A DNA stretch of 64,000 bases from Pseudomonadales bacterium (GCA_016763855.1 JAESSY010000148.1:62001-126000); one strand, 5' to 3'; counted from the first letter of the stretch, positions 16,570 through 25,238 are shown. A program made the numbers and translations. The notes: generated by a model from the sequence alone, not told the origin.

Positions 16570-17010
16570 ATGGAACATTTCCAATGGGTATTGGCATTGA
16601 CAAGAGTCATCAGTGCTGTTTTTCGCAAAGGTGGTGACGCGACTTTTATGGTCGAAGAATTAAAAGAAGTGTTTGATCCTCAGGGCGGTTATTTCAAAAA
16701 AGGGGGACGCTTTATGCCCTCTCTTGTCGCAGAAATTGGAGAAGTACTTGGAACTCACATGGAAAAATGTGGCCTGATCAAACAGGAAGAACTTAGCGAT
16801 GCGCATAAAGCCTTGATTGCAGAAAAAAGAACCGCATTAGAAGGAAACACAAAAACTAATAAAAACCTGACTACTGATGCTGCTAATACAGACGATGCAT
16901 CAGGCTATCCACCTGGCGCTCAACTCTGCAAAAAATGTAATACGCAAGCAAACGTGCTGATGGATGGTTGCATGACTTGTCTTGCTTGTGGCGAATCAAA
17001 ATGCGGTTAG
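16570..17010 (+). CDS. NrdJb, C-terminal fragment: TSCPD domain and Cys-rich redox tail
   Basis: Starting at the first Met after the TAA, this 146-aa ORF holds most of the TSCPD domain (VISAVFRKGGD, then GGYFKKGGRFMPSLVAEIG) and the C-terminal zinc-ribbon/redox tail: CKKC, GCMTC, CGESKCG. The last Cys pair normally re-reduces the active-site disulfide of NrdJ, so the protein is needed for turnover. The start ATG has no good Shine-Dalgarno sequence (ATTAACTCAAAGAAC precedes it), which argues against independent initiation. The frame is the same as the 78-aa ORF upstream, so readthrough or a base correction would restore full NrdJb. thyA begins 18 bp downstream. Confidence 0.85.
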   Translation: MEHFQWVLALTRVISAVFRKGGDATFMVEELKEVFDPQGGYFKKGGRFMPSLVAEIGEVLGTHMEKCGLIKQEELSDAHKALIAEKRTALEGNTKTNKNLTTDAANTDDASGYPPGAQLCKKCNTQANVLMDGCMTCLACGESKCG

Positions 17011-17028
17011 TATTGAGGTCTTTCTGCC

Positions 17029-17868
17029 ATGCAAAACTATCTTGAGCAATTACAACAAATATTAGATTTTGGCATCCAGAGAACTGACAGAACCGGTGTA
17101 GGAACACTCTCAGTATTTGGATTAAATGCGCGTTATGACTTAAGAAAAGGCTTTCCCGCTGTAACAACGAAAAAGCTCGCGTGGAAATCCATGGTCTCAG
17201 AATTACTTTGGTTTATATCTGGTTCTGGTAATATCAAGGATCTCAAAGATATTTACAAATACAATAAACTCTGGGATTTAAACTATCAAGATTACTTAAC
17301 AAGGCTGGAGCTCGATACCAACGATGGCGATATGGGGCGAATATATGGTCAGCAATGGCGGCATTGGCGTACGACCGATGGGCAAGAAGTTGACCAACTT
17401 CAAGAAGCCATCGATCTAATAAAACACAATCCGAATTCTCGTCGAATTATAGTGAATGCTTGGAATCCCGGTGAGCTTGGGCTCAAAGACGTAGCACTAC
17501 CGCCCTGCCATGCGTTTTTTCAATTTTATGTTGCTGAAGGCAAACTTTCTATGCAAATGTATCAACGCTCTGCGGATATGTTCTTAGGGGTTCCGCTCAA
17601 TATTGCCAGCTATTCATTACTCCTGTTGGTGATTGCTAAAATTACAAAGCTCGAGGCCTGGGAATTTATTCACTCCATAGGTGACGCCCATATTTATATG
17701 GATGCCATTCCTCAATGCAAAGAACAATTAAGTCGTGAACCAAAATCATTGCCAAACGTACAAATAAAGGACAGAAATCAACACACAATCGACGACTTCT
17801 GCATGGATGATTTTGAATTAGTAGATTACCAATCCCATGAAGCCATCAAAGCAAAAATGGCAGTCTAA
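17029..17868 (+). CDS. thyA: Thymidylate synthase ThyA
   Basis: Converts dUMP to dTMP with methylene-tetrahydrofolate. Signature segments are DRTGVGTLSVFG near the N-terminus, RIYGQQWRHW, the catalytic Cys160 in LPPCHAFFQF, QRSADMFLGVPLNIASY for dUMP binding and GDAHIYMDA. Its length of 279 aa is slightly above the 264 aa of E. coli ThyA and has no truncation. It follows the nrdJ genes by 18 bp on the same strand, so the cluster couples the two routes of dNTP supply, and it could fall under NrdR control if transcribed from the nrdJa promoter. A small unknown gene follows 12 bp later. Confidence 0.96.
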   Translation: MQNYLEQLQQILDFGIQRTDRTGVGTLSVFGLNARYDLRKGFPAVTTKKLAWKSMVSELLWFISGSGNIKDLKDIYKYNKLWDLNYQDYLTRLELDTNDGDMGRIYGQQWRHWRTTDGQEVDQLQEAIDLIKHNPNSRRIIVNAWNPGELGLKDVALPPCHAFFQFYVAEGKLSMQMYQRSADMFLGVPLNIASYSLLLLVIAKITKLEAWEFIHSIGDAHIYMDAIPQCKEQLSREPKSLPNVQIKDRNQHTIDDFCMDDFELVDYQSHEAIKAKMAV

Positions 17869-17880
17869 ACAAAGGACAAT

Positions 17881-18150
17881 ATGATATATCGATACAGAGT
17901 GTATGAAGAAAAATCCGCAAAGTACTGGTTAACACAGAACTCTAGAGATGCGGTAAAGGCTTTACTCGAAGGCTTTCCCCAACAACTTGCCTACGTGCTT
18001 AACGATGCGGAAGTGCACAATGAAATTATTGATCTCAATAGAAAAGAAGCCTATTTAAAAATTACAACGGATCTTGATGAGACCAAAGTGGATAACCTTG
18101 TCAGCAACAGCATGAGAATATCGGGATTACACGGTTCGCGGCTGATATAG
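17881..18150 (+). CDS. Small conserved-looking hypothetical protein after thyA
   Basis: I do not recognise this 89-aa protein. It starts with ATG 12 bp after thyA and has AAAGGAC five nt upstream, so translation is well supported. The sequence MIYRYRVYEEKSAKYW suggests a beta strand followed by mixed alpha/beta content; there is no signal peptide, membrane segment, Cys motif or repeat. Its position at the end of the nrdJ-thyA cluster suggests a link with nucleotide metabolism or simply shared transcription, but nothing in the sequence shows a function. Confidence 0.7.
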   Translation: MIYRYRVYEEKSAKYWLTQNSRDAVKALLEGFPQQLAYVLNDAEVHNEIIDLNRKEAYLKITTDLDETKVDNLVSNSMRISGLHGSRLI

Positions 18151-18215
18151 CAGTTGGTTCCAGACATTTTGTCAAAATAGTTAGATCGAGCACTTACCCA
18201 AAAAATAATCCTTCC

Positions 18216-18242
18216 GTACTCTCTGTACTCTCTGTACTCTCC
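18216..18242 (+). repeat. 9-bp tandem repeat, 3 copies, in intergenic region
   Basis: Three copies of GTACTCTCT (the last ends TCC) lie between the small post-thyA gene and the iron alcohol dehydrogenase. They lie about 50 bp upstream of the dehydrogenase start. Possibly replication slippage; no regulatory role is evident. Confidence 0.85.
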
Positions 18243-18288
18243 CTACTTTGCATACCTCGCCTACTACGTAATAGGACATGTACTCAAT

Positions 18289-19440
18289 ATGTTTTCAAAT
18301 TGGAATTATCCTACTCAGGTTCTTGTTGGTGCTGGAAGAATTCAAGAATTAGCTTCTATTTGCAAACAAAGAAAAATCATCGCCCCCCTCCTCGTTACCG
18401 ATAAAGACCTGGCCAAGTTTTCATTTGTAAGTGATTTATTGGCGCAATGCAGAGATGAAGGTTTAGACATAGAAATTTTCACTCAGATAAAACCAAATCC
18501 TACTGGCAGTAATATTAATTTAGGCATCGATGCTTTTAAATCCGGTCATCACGATGCCGTTATCGCTATTGGCGGCGGTAGTGCTTTAGACGCAGGAAAA
18601 GCGATTGCACTTGTTGCCAATCAGGACTGCGATCTATTTGAACTCGAAGACATCGGAGATAACTGGACGAGAGCTGACAACACAAAAATAGTACCTACAA
18701 TCGCTATTCCAACAACAGCTGGAACAGGATCAGAAGTAGGGAGAGCCGCCGTTATCATCAATGAGAATCAACAACGTAAGACCATTATCTTCCATCCCTT
18801 GATGATGCCAGAGTGCGTTATTCTCGATCCTGAATTAACTTTAGGTTTACCGGCAACTTTAAGTGCTGCCACCGGCATGGATGCGTTGTCTCACTCCTTA
18901 GAAGCATTTTGCGCGCCTACATATCATCCTATGGCAGAGGGTATTGCTATCGAAGGAATTCGGCTCGTTAAAGCCTATTTACCCATCGTGGTCGCAGATG
19001 GATCAAATATTGAGGCAAGGACGCAAATGCTTGTGGCCTCGATGATGGGAGCGACTGCTTTTCAAAGAGGCCTTGGCGCGATGCATGCGCTAGCCCATCC
19101 TCTTGGCTCTGTTTTTGATGCTCACCACGGTATGTTGAATGCGATTTTGATGCCCTATGTACTCAAAGCGAATCAAAGAGCAATCAGTTCATCCATATCA
19201 AGACTGACAAAATATTTGGGTATAGACAATGGCTTTGATGGGTTTCTTAGCTGGGTTCTTGAACTTCGTAAGGAACTCAACATTCCACACACATTGGACC
19301 AGATCATTGATCACGATATCCAATACAGCAGGATCGCCGCAATGGCATTTGAAGATCCATCCGCCTCAACAAACCCGATTCTATTTACCCCTTCTCAATA
19401 TGAGGAGATATTAAAGTCCGCGTATAAAGGGGCGCTCTAA
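18289..19440 (+). CDS. Iron-containing alcohol dehydrogenase family protein
   Basis: A group III (Fe-dependent) alcohol dehydrogenase, oxidising or reducing an alcohol/aldehyde with NAD(P). The N-terminal Rossmann-like domain contains IAIGGGSALDAGKAIA (coenzyme loop), and PTTAGTGSEVGRAAV follows. The C-terminal helical domain carries the iron ligands: Asp in TGMDALSHSLEA with its His, HALAHPLG and DAHHGMLNAILMP. Its length of 383 aa is normal. No close partner gene is present; the region upstream has a small tandem repeat. The substrate is unknown. Confidence 0.9.
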   Translation: MFSNWNYPTQVLVGAGRIQELASICKQRKIIAPLLVTDKDLAKFSFVSDLLAQCRDEGLDIEIFTQIKPNPTGSNINLGIDAFKSGHHDAVIAIGGGSALDAGKAIALVANQDCDLFELEDIGDNWTRADNTKIVPTIAIPTTAGTGSEVGRAAVIINENQQRKTIIFHPLMMPECVILDPELTLGLPATLSAATGMDALSHSLEAFCAPTYHPMAEGIAIEGIRLVKAYLPIVVADGSNIEARTQMLVASMMGATAFQRGLGAMHALAHPLGSVFDAHHGMLNAILMPYVLKANQRAISSSISRLTKYLGIDNGFDGFLSWVLELRKELNIPHTLDQIIDHDIQYSRIAAMAFEDPSASTNPILFTPSQYEEILKSAYKGAL

Positions 19441-19537
19441 CTGCGGTTTCTCGGATTATAGACTTGTTTTACCAGACGCTTCTTAAATCAGGTTACGCAA
19501 GCTACAATGTGATTCAGCACAAAAGGAAATGAGATAG

Positions 19538-19750
19538 ATGCATGTATTTGAAATGGTGGCAATTATCGTTGTCTGCAGTCTGATTGCGGGGATCATTAAT
19601 AATGCCATCAAGGCAAAAAAGAATTCGCCAACGGCAATGGATGACGAAACCGCAAGAAAGATTGATCAATTAGTAGAACGGATTGAAGTACTCGAGCGCG
19701 TCGTCACAGATGACCAACACAGCCTAAGGAACGAGATTGATAAACTTTGA
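19538..19750 (+). CDS. Small single-TM protein with C-terminal coiled coil (PspB-like architecture)
   Basis: This 70-aa protein has one N-terminal membrane helix (MVAIIVVCSLIAGIINNAI), a short basic stretch and a charged helix ending in QLVERIEVLERVVTDD, which looks like a coiled coil. The layout recalls phage-shock protein B, though sequence identity is not obvious and no pspA or pspC is nearby. The ribosome site AAAGGAAATGAG precedes the ATG. The stop abuts the end of the convergent gene at 19751. A membrane scaffold or stress role is inference. Confidence 0.7.
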   Translation: MHVFEMVAIIVVCSLIAGIINNAIKAKKNSPTAMDDETARKIDQLVERIEVLERVVTDDQHSLRNEIDKL

Positions 19751-20485
19751 TTAAGCAGCTAACCAGGCTATAGCCTCTCGATAAGATCGAAATAATTTGG
19801 AGTCTCTATCCGGCCAATTATCCACCGTCGTCATCTTTCGATAGAGCAGTTCATTGATATGAGAATCAACCAACACCGCACTTTTAACCCCATCTCGGTC
19901 CCGCTCATGATTAGCCGCGATATAAACAGCCATATCACAAACTGAATCTATAGACTCCGAGATTGTTGCTTGCCTAAGATCCCAAAGTAGCGGAATCTCA
20001 TCGGAACCAGCTTCTACTAAATCTAACTGAGCCGCCATTATTTCTTCTAAACCAATCTTTCCTTGAAATCGAATTACGTGATGTTCAACGTTTGTTAAAT
20101 TATCCGGTGTCCTTGAGATCTCTTGCCATTGACGCGCTTCACTTTGAGAAAAGAATACTTTAATAACAATACCCGTGACACTAGCCGCAAGAATTCTTAA
20201 CAAACCTGCATCCTCCCGATCCTTTGCAATGAATGCTATTTTAATATCTCGATCTATGGACAAATGACGTGAGCTTACAACAAACGCCATTATCTGAGTC
20301 GTCGTTAAAGTTATTTTGTCACATTGGCTGTAGTCATATATGCGATTGAGATGAGTAACGAACTCCTTGTCACTCATTATTTCAGGCGACAATCTATCTA
20401 GATCAGGTAGGTTAAACTCACTCTCGAAATTTAAGAGGATAATATTGGCGGACAAATTTATCGCGTAACTTACAGGATCTAACAT
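19751..20485 (-). CDS. SpoIIAA/STAS-like protein, possibly two tandem domains
   Basis: No named function is recognised. The C-terminal half (~120-244) reads like a SpoIIAA-like domain: HHVIRFQGKIGLEEIMAAQ, then IPLLWDLRQATIS, ending REAIAWLAA, a usual tail for that fold. The N-terminal half (~1-110) shows a weaker copy of the same plan, with IKIAFIAKD and a comparable tail, FSQSEARQWQ, so the protein may be an internal duplication. It is cytoplasmic, with no signal peptide. The start codon directly abuts the stop of the short asparaginase gene (TAA then ATG), so the two are translationally coupled. Confidence 0.6.
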   Translation of the reverse strand: MLDPVSYAINLSANIILLNFESEFNLPDLDRLSPEIMSDKEFVTHLNRIYDYSQCDKITLTTTQIMAFVVSSRHLSIDRDIKIAFIAKDREDAGLLRILAASVTGIVIKVFFSQSEARQWQEISRTPDNLTNVEHHVIRFQGKIGLEEIMAAQLDLVEAGSDEIPLLWDLRQATISESIDSVCDMAVYIAANHERDRDGVKSAVLVDSHINELLYRKMTTVDNWPDRDSKLFRSYREAIAWLAA

Positions 20486-21001
20486 TTAGTACTTTAACTC
20501 AGGGGTATCAATTTGCACAAATTGGTTATTGACTCGGTCCTTTTTAACCTCGTCTCCCTTAAAAACTTGACCATTCATAACGATGTACACACCCGATGCC
20601 AAACTCTGTACAGCAGCAAATGCCATACCGACGTTAAAAGTCGCATCAGAGGACGCAAATCTTGCCGGGGCCAATGCCCCTGTAATAACGATGGTTTTAT
20701 TTTCGACTGCAGATAATGCTGCAGCGCTTAAGGTCATGGTATCAGTACCATGGGTAACGATGATTTTTTCATACTCAGTATCACAAACAATCCGATAAAG
20801 TGCTTGTCTATCCTCGGCCGTCATTTCAAGGCTATCCTTTCGCATGACAGATTGTATTTCAAATGTGCTTTTGACATGGGCGTGGGCAAGTAATTCTGAC
20901 AAAACAGACTCCCCTACTTCGTAGTCGCTCGCAGCGTCAAAGTAGACTTTATCTATCGTTCCACCCATTGTCAGAATCAGTATTTTACATTGTGTATACA
21001 T
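20486..21001 (-). CDS. Short asparaginase-domain protein (N-terminal domain only)
   Basis: This protein carries the N-terminal half of a type I/II L-asparaginase: LILTMGGTIDKVYF holds the nucleophilic Thr of GGTID, and VTHGTDTM holds the second Thr and Asp of the active site. The remaining ~100 residues complete one Rossmann-like domain (IVITGALAPAR). It stops at about 171 aa, while full asparaginases are ~330 aa with a second domain. Short forms like this exist as a separate group, so this is not necessarily a truncation. The ATG at 21001 (MYTQCKILILTMGG) is chosen over the track start because homology begins there. It is directly followed by, and coupled to, the SpoIIAA-like gene. Confidence 0.82.
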   Translation of the reverse strand: MYTQCKILILTMGGTIDKVYFDAASDYEVGESVLSELLAHAHVKSTFEIQSVMRKDSLEMTAEDRQALYRIVCDTEYEKIIVTHGTDTMTLSAAALSAVENKTIVITGALAPARFASSDATFNVGMAFAAVQSLASGVYIVMNGQVFKGDEVKKDRVNNQFVQIDTPELKY

Positions 21002-21077
21002 ACACTCAATTACCGAATAGCGGATTATACAGAGGTTTATGAGACTCAATGATAACGTTAAGTGAGTTTTTCACGAC

Positions 21078-22574
21078 TTATTTATCTCGATTTTTGTCAA
21101 CCAATTCGATCATTTCACTGCGAGAGGGGCCTGGTTGGTACCGTGCTTTGGCATTTTGCTCACGACCTTTCAGCATGTATCGCATCAAGGTTAAGCGAAT
21201 GGGCCACTCGGACAAAAAGTCACCTGGTTTTTCAAGCAGATTAAAGGTTCTCATAGCACCGCGTAAAACATGAATCTGTTCTCTGGCCGCCGCCCCCACT
21301 GCGTCTCCTATAGCCAAGCGCAACCACTTCTTAAACGTATTAGCCTTATCAAATATTCTACCTTCAACAATCGCTTTGGCTCTTTGTATGCCCTGACGAT
21401 CTTCATTCAAACTCGCTTTATAAATCGGTCTTATTTTTTCCTCTGTTCGCGCTTCATAAATTAGCGCTCTTTCAATTGGATCTTTAATTTCCTCAAGTAC
21501 ATCGGCAAGAATGTGAGCATGTAAAGCGCTAATACTACATCCTCTTCCATAAAGCGGGTTTGTTCTGACAGCTGCGTCTCCAACAGCAAAGAAATTAAGA
21601 ACTTGCGGTTTTCCGTCACTAACAAAGTGCTTCCATACAGCATGAATATCCGAAAACCCAAATGGCGGCGTTGTTGCTCTGGACTTATCTTTTGATACCC
21701 AGGGCAATACACCCGGTATCAATGACACGATCTCATCAAATTGTTCAGCGTTTTTGACGGCCTGACGCAACTTAGATTCACCATCGGGCAAACAGATGAT
21801 GACAGCAAAATTCCCCCCATCTCCAGGGAAGACACCGAACTTCAAATATCCTAAGTCCCCAGCTGACCTTTCCTCTCGATGCCGTGAGGGTTCTTCAACA
21901 CCTGGGAGCAATTGATAATGACGCGTATAATAAACAATCTCTGCGGCTTCTTTTTCTTCTTTAATCTCCACACCCTCTTTAGCCAACCATGCTTGAAATT
22001 GACTAGTACGTCCTGACGCATCAATTACAATATCGGCTTCTATGATAGACACATCGCTTTCTCCTTTAGACAGCCTAATGGAGATACCCTTTACTGTAGG
22101 ATAAGCGCCTTCTTGTTCGGCATTGCCGAGAATGACCCCATTCACAATAACATCGTTTCTAATTTCAATATTCTTCTGTGCTCCTACATAGCGTCTTAAC
22201 ACAGTTTCAATCGTGGCTCGCCGACACATCAATAACCACAATTTCTTATCTTCTTCGACAGGAATATATTGCTCTTTAAGTGCCAGCGGCAACATTTGAT
22301 CAAATGTCACCTTCCGCGCGCCTGCAGCCCAAAATGCTTCAACCAAATCAGGATAATTATCTTGCAAGATATTGCACATAAGACCGAGAAAGGCATGGGG
22401 GTGCCTAAATTGAGCAGCCCCTCTACGATTCCAATCAAAAAAGGCGGCATCTGCGTCCCCTTCAGGTGGAGGACCATCTCTTTCAAGAACAGTGACTTGC
22501 ATGTTTTTTCTGGATAAGGCCAAGGCAGCACACATCCCACAGATGCCTCCGCCAACGATGAGTACTTTCTGCAT
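21078..22574 (-). CDS. FAD-dependent oxidoreductase (tryptophan-halogenase/geranylgeranyl-reductase-like fold)
   Basis: A group A flavoprotein of 498 aa. The dinucleotide-binding motif VLIVGGGICGMCAALALS opens the protein, an Asp-rich ADIVIDASGR follows mid-sequence, and FFAVGDAAVRTNPLYGRG binds the FAD pyrophosphate. The NPLYGRG form is common in monooxygenase-like relatives of the halogenase family. The Lys of true tryptophan halogenases is not discernible. It lies 36 bp downstream of a TetR gene on the same strand, probably as an operon under its control. The substrate may be a hydrophobic small molecule (inference). Confidence 0.83.
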   Translation of the reverse strand: MQKVLIVGGGICGMCAALALSRKNMQVTVLERDGPPPEGDADAAFFDWNRRGAAQFRHPHAFLGLMCNILQDNYPDLVEAFWAAGARKVTFDQMLPLALKEQYIPVEEDKKLWLLMCRRATIETVLRRYVGAQKNIEIRNDVIVNGVILGNAEQEGAYPTVKGISIRLSKGESDVSIIEADIVIDASGRTSQFQAWLAKEGVEIKEEKEAAEIVYYTRHYQLLPGVEEPSRHREERSAGDLGYLKFGVFPGDGGNFAVIICLPDGESKLRQAVKNAEQFDEIVSLIPGVLPWVSKDKSRATTPPFGFSDIHAVWKHFVSDGKPQVLNFFAVGDAAVRTNPLYGRGCSISALHAHILADVLEEIKDPIERALIYEARTEEKIRPIYKASLNEDRQGIQRAKAIVEGRIFDKANTFKKWLRLAIGDAVGAAAREQIHVLRGAMRTFNLLEKPGDFLSEWPIRLTLMRYMLKGREQNAKARYQPGPSRSEMIELVDKNRDK

Positions 22575-22610
22575 TAATTAAGTTCCAACAGGTTCGACAG
22601 CCAATTCACT

Positions 22611-23351
22611 TTAGAATTGGGGTATTTGTGCAATTTGATCGGCGGCTAGCTCTGCTACGAAAGCGTCAAGTGGACCGGCTGCAAGTGCTTCTTTTAAAGA
22701 AGATTGCCAGATGTTCTGTAAATTTTGCTGAACCGTGTGAATTTTCAGTTGCAATCTGTCCCTAGCCAAAGGCGTCGCCATCGCTGCCAGTGAGAGTGCA
22801 AAACTATACTGAGCACGTGCTTCCATCTCTTTTATTGATAAATCCCCTTTAGACCACTGTAATATCGCAGCCAAGAAACCGTGTCTTAAATTTATCGCGA
22901 ATGCATCGGGTTCCGTTTCCGGCAACAAAAATCCGGCGGATATAGCATTTTTTACCATGTTTTTCCACATAACGTGACGAGGTCCACGATAACTCGCCAA
23001 GAACTTGTCTGAACCTTCCATATACACCGCATTGAGTATCGTCCTATAGAAGCGGCTCTCTGAGGTATATAACTGTGTCGTTATCGTCACAGCGTTAAAG
23101 AAAACATCCAATTCATCACTGTGATGACTCGTTAGTGCTCGATTGTATTGCTCCAGATCATCTTCAAGCACAGAAAAGAGAATCTGCTCCTTAGATCCGA
23201 AAAGATTATAGGGGGTTGCGATGCTGACCTTGGCCTCCCGAGCAAGGGCTCTCATCGAAAATCCAGGCTCACCCGAATCCTGCATTAACAATCTTGCCGC
23301 CCTTACAATTCGCTGTTTACGAAGGTTTTTACCCTCTTCCCTTGTACTCAT
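22611..23351 (-). CDS. TetR family transcriptional regulator
   Basis: The N-terminal DNA-binding domain is clear: RIVRAARLLMQDSG, then the helix-turn-helix FSMRALAREAKVSIATPYNLFGSKEQIL. The remaining ~180 residues form a helical ligand-binding domain that differs among family members. It is encoded directly upstream of an FAD-dependent oxidoreductase and divergently from lpxC (198-bp gap), so it likely represses its own operon in response to a small hydrophobic ligand. Whether it touches lpxC is not testable by reading. Confidence 0.9.
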   Translation of the reverse strand: MSTREEGKNLRKQRIVRAARLLMQDSGEPGFSMRALAREAKVSIATPYNLFGSKEQILFSVLEDDLEQYNRALTSHHSDELDVFFNAVTITTQLYTSESRFYRTILNAVYMEGSDKFLASYRGPRHVMWKNMVKNAISAGFLLPETEPDAFAINLRHGFLAAILQWSKGDLSIKEMEARAQYSFALSLAAMATPLARDRLQLKIHTVQQNLQNIWQSSLKEALAAGPLDAFVAELAADQIAQIPQF

Positions 23352-23458
23352 AAATACCTATCTCTTGATATGTGAGAATAAAATGAAGAAAAATGAAATA
23401 TACCCCGAATAGGCCCTAAGTTCCCTTCCTGCAATATTCACACTTTCTTCACTTTCTC

Positions 23459-23487
23459 TTCATATTCATTTGAATTTAGAGTATAGT
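23459..23487 (+). promoter_or_regulatory. Candidate sigma-70 promoter of lpxC
   Basis: TTCATA at 23459-23464 and TATAGT at 23482-23487 are spaced 17 bp and lie about 60 bp upstream of the lpxC start. The -35 is weak (4/6), the -10 fair (5/6). Confidence 0.35.
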
Positions 23488-23549
23488 GCCTGCCGTTCAG
23501 TGACAACTTGATCAATTTCTGAACTAAAAATTAGGAAAAGAGCCAGTAA

Positions 23550-24464
23550 ATGCTACAACAACAAACAATAAGAACGCCTGTATCAACCATCGGAATCGGT
23601 GTTCATACTGGGGATAAAGTTCAGCTAACACTTAATCCAGCCCCGCAAAATACGGGTATTGTCTTCATTCGCAGCGATCTCACACATCGACCTCAAATCC
23701 TTGCGGATGTGAATAATGTTAGCAGTACAATGCTTGCCACCAGTCTTTCAGAAAACGGCATCACAGTTTCTTGTGTCGAACACCTTATGTCAGCACTTTG
23801 GTCTGCCGGTATAGATAACCTTTATATCGAGGTATCTAGCGAAGAAATTCCTATTATGGATGGTAGCGCAGCACCCTTTATTTACTTAATTAAGCAGTCA
23901 GGCATTGCCTTACAAAATGCACCCAAGCAATTTATAAAAATTAAGAAAGCGATAGAAATCTGCACCGGCGATGCACGTGCTAGCTTGCTGCCATTCGAAG
24001 GGTTCAAGGCTTCTTACACATTTGTCTATGATCACCACGTTTACAATCGCTATCCGAAATTTGCAGAAATAGATTTCACCAAAGCCTCATTCGAAAGTGA
24101 AGTTAGTCGCGCAAGAACTTTTGGCTTAGCTCGCGACTTGGATCAGGCACAGTCTATGAACAAATGTTTAGGATCAAGTCTTGAAAATGCTGTGGGTATT
24201 GACGACTACAATATTTTAAATAAGAACGGTCTTCGTTACGAAGATGAATTTGTAAAGCACAAATTGCTGGATGCAGTAGGGGATCTCTATTTACTGGGCA
24301 AATCCATTATAGGTGCATTTGAAGGATACAAATCTGGCCACTCAAGTAATAATGAACTGGCCCGCGCCCTGCTTGCACAACCTGATGCATGGACATTAGT
24401 CAGCTATAAGCATAAACCCATAGCTGATCAAATAAGTCCAGTTCTGCAACCTCTGGCTGCTTAA
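23550..24464 (+). CDS. lpxC: UDP-3-O-acyl-N-acetylglucosamine deacetylase LpxC
   Basis: Catalyses the committed step of lipid A synthesis in the cytoplasm. The zinc enzyme motifs are all present: VEHLMSALWSAGIDN (first His ligand), the catalytic-Glu region IMDGSAAPF, KHKLLDAVGDLYLLG (His and Asp ligands) and SGHSSNNELARALL with the general acid/base His. The length of 304 aa matches E. coli (305). The ribosome site AGGA precedes the ATG. It is not next to ftsZ or other dcw genes, where lpxC usually sits in gammaproteobacteria, so it may be a relocated single copy or a second copy. Confidence 0.95.
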   Translation: MLQQQTIRTPVSTIGIGVHTGDKVQLTLNPAPQNTGIVFIRSDLTHRPQILADVNNVSSTMLATSLSENGITVSCVEHLMSALWSAGIDNLYIEVSSEEIPIMDGSAAPFIYLIKQSGIALQNAPKQFIKIKKAIEICTGDARASLLPFEGFKASYTFVYDHHVYNRYPKFAEIDFTKASFESEVSRARTFGLARDLDQAQSMNKCLGSSLENAVGIDDYNILNKNGLRYEDEFVKHKLLDAVGDLYLLGKSIIGAFEGYKSGHSSNNELARALLAQPDAWTLVSYKHKPIADQISPVLQPLAA

Positions 24465-24467
24465 TAC

Positions 24468-25238
24468 TTAAGCCTGACTAGAAACCGCAGCCTCTTCTCG
24501 GGCTCTTCTAACCTTTTCATTTGTTTGATTAAATAAAATCTCCCGACGAGATTTCTCTTCTTCCTCAGTCAGCTCTTTATTGCCAAAATCGGCTCCTGCT
24601 TTTTGACCTATAACCACTTTAGGTCTAGAGCCAACCAGATCAACCCAGCGTTTCAGGTTTGGGTAGGTTTCCCATGTATTGTCTTCTAGTAATCGACTCA
24701 TAAAAAATGCCCATGACCAAATAATCATATCCGCAATACTGTATTCATCCCCTGCAATATAAGTATTAGCAGAAAGCTGAGCATCCATCACCCCAGCTAA
24801 ACGATCTACTTCTCCTATAAATCGCTTTACACCATATTCTAACTGTTTGGGGTCGTCGCTAATGTTCTTAGCATAATTCTTAAAGTGGTTAGCGTTACCC
24901 ATCATGGGACCTAGGTTCGCCATTTGCCAATGAAGCCATTGCAGCACCTTGTATTTCTCTGCTGTTTTGGTCGGTAAATATTGACCTGTTTTCTCTGCAA
25001 GGTATTCAAGAATCGCACCTGATTCAAATAGAGTAATAGGGTCGCCACCTCCCAAAGGATCATGGTCAACAATCGCGGGCATTCTATTATTGGGACTCAG
25101 TCTGAGAAATTCAGCTTTAAACTGATCGCCAGCTCCAATGTCGACAGGAATTAAGTTGTAAGGCAAGCCACACTCTTCGAGCATGATAGTAATTTTCCAG
25201 CCATTGGGTGTTGGCCAGTAGTAAACATCAATCATCAT
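24468..25238 (-). CDS. Glutathione S-transferase, YfcG/Nu-class-like
   Basis: A cytosolic GST of 256 aa. The N-terminal thioredoxin fold reads YYWPTPNGWKITIMLEE with TPNG in the place of the catalytic Thr-Xaa-Asn motif of Nu-class (YfcG/YghU) enzymes, then NRMPAIVD with the cis-Pro and FESGAILEYLAE for glutathione. The C-terminal helical domain has the YIAGDEYSIADMIIW N-capping box. YfcG-type GSTs have disulfide-reductase activity. A charged, Ala-rich tail (~225-256) is longer than usual. It converges on lpxC with a 3-bp gap. Confidence 0.88.
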   Translation of the reverse strand: MMIDVYYWPTPNGWKITIMLEECGLPYNLIPVDIGAGDQFKAEFLRLSPNNRMPAIVDHDPLGGGDPITLFESGAILEYLAEKTGQYLPTKTAEKYKVLQWLHWQMANLGPMMGNANHFKNYAKNISDDPKQLEYGVKRFIGEVDRLAGVMDAQLSANTYIAGDEYSIADMIIWSWAFFMSRLLEDNTWETYPNLKRWVDLVGSRPKVVIGQKAGADFGNKELTEEEEKSRREILFNQTNEKVRRAREEAAVSSQA

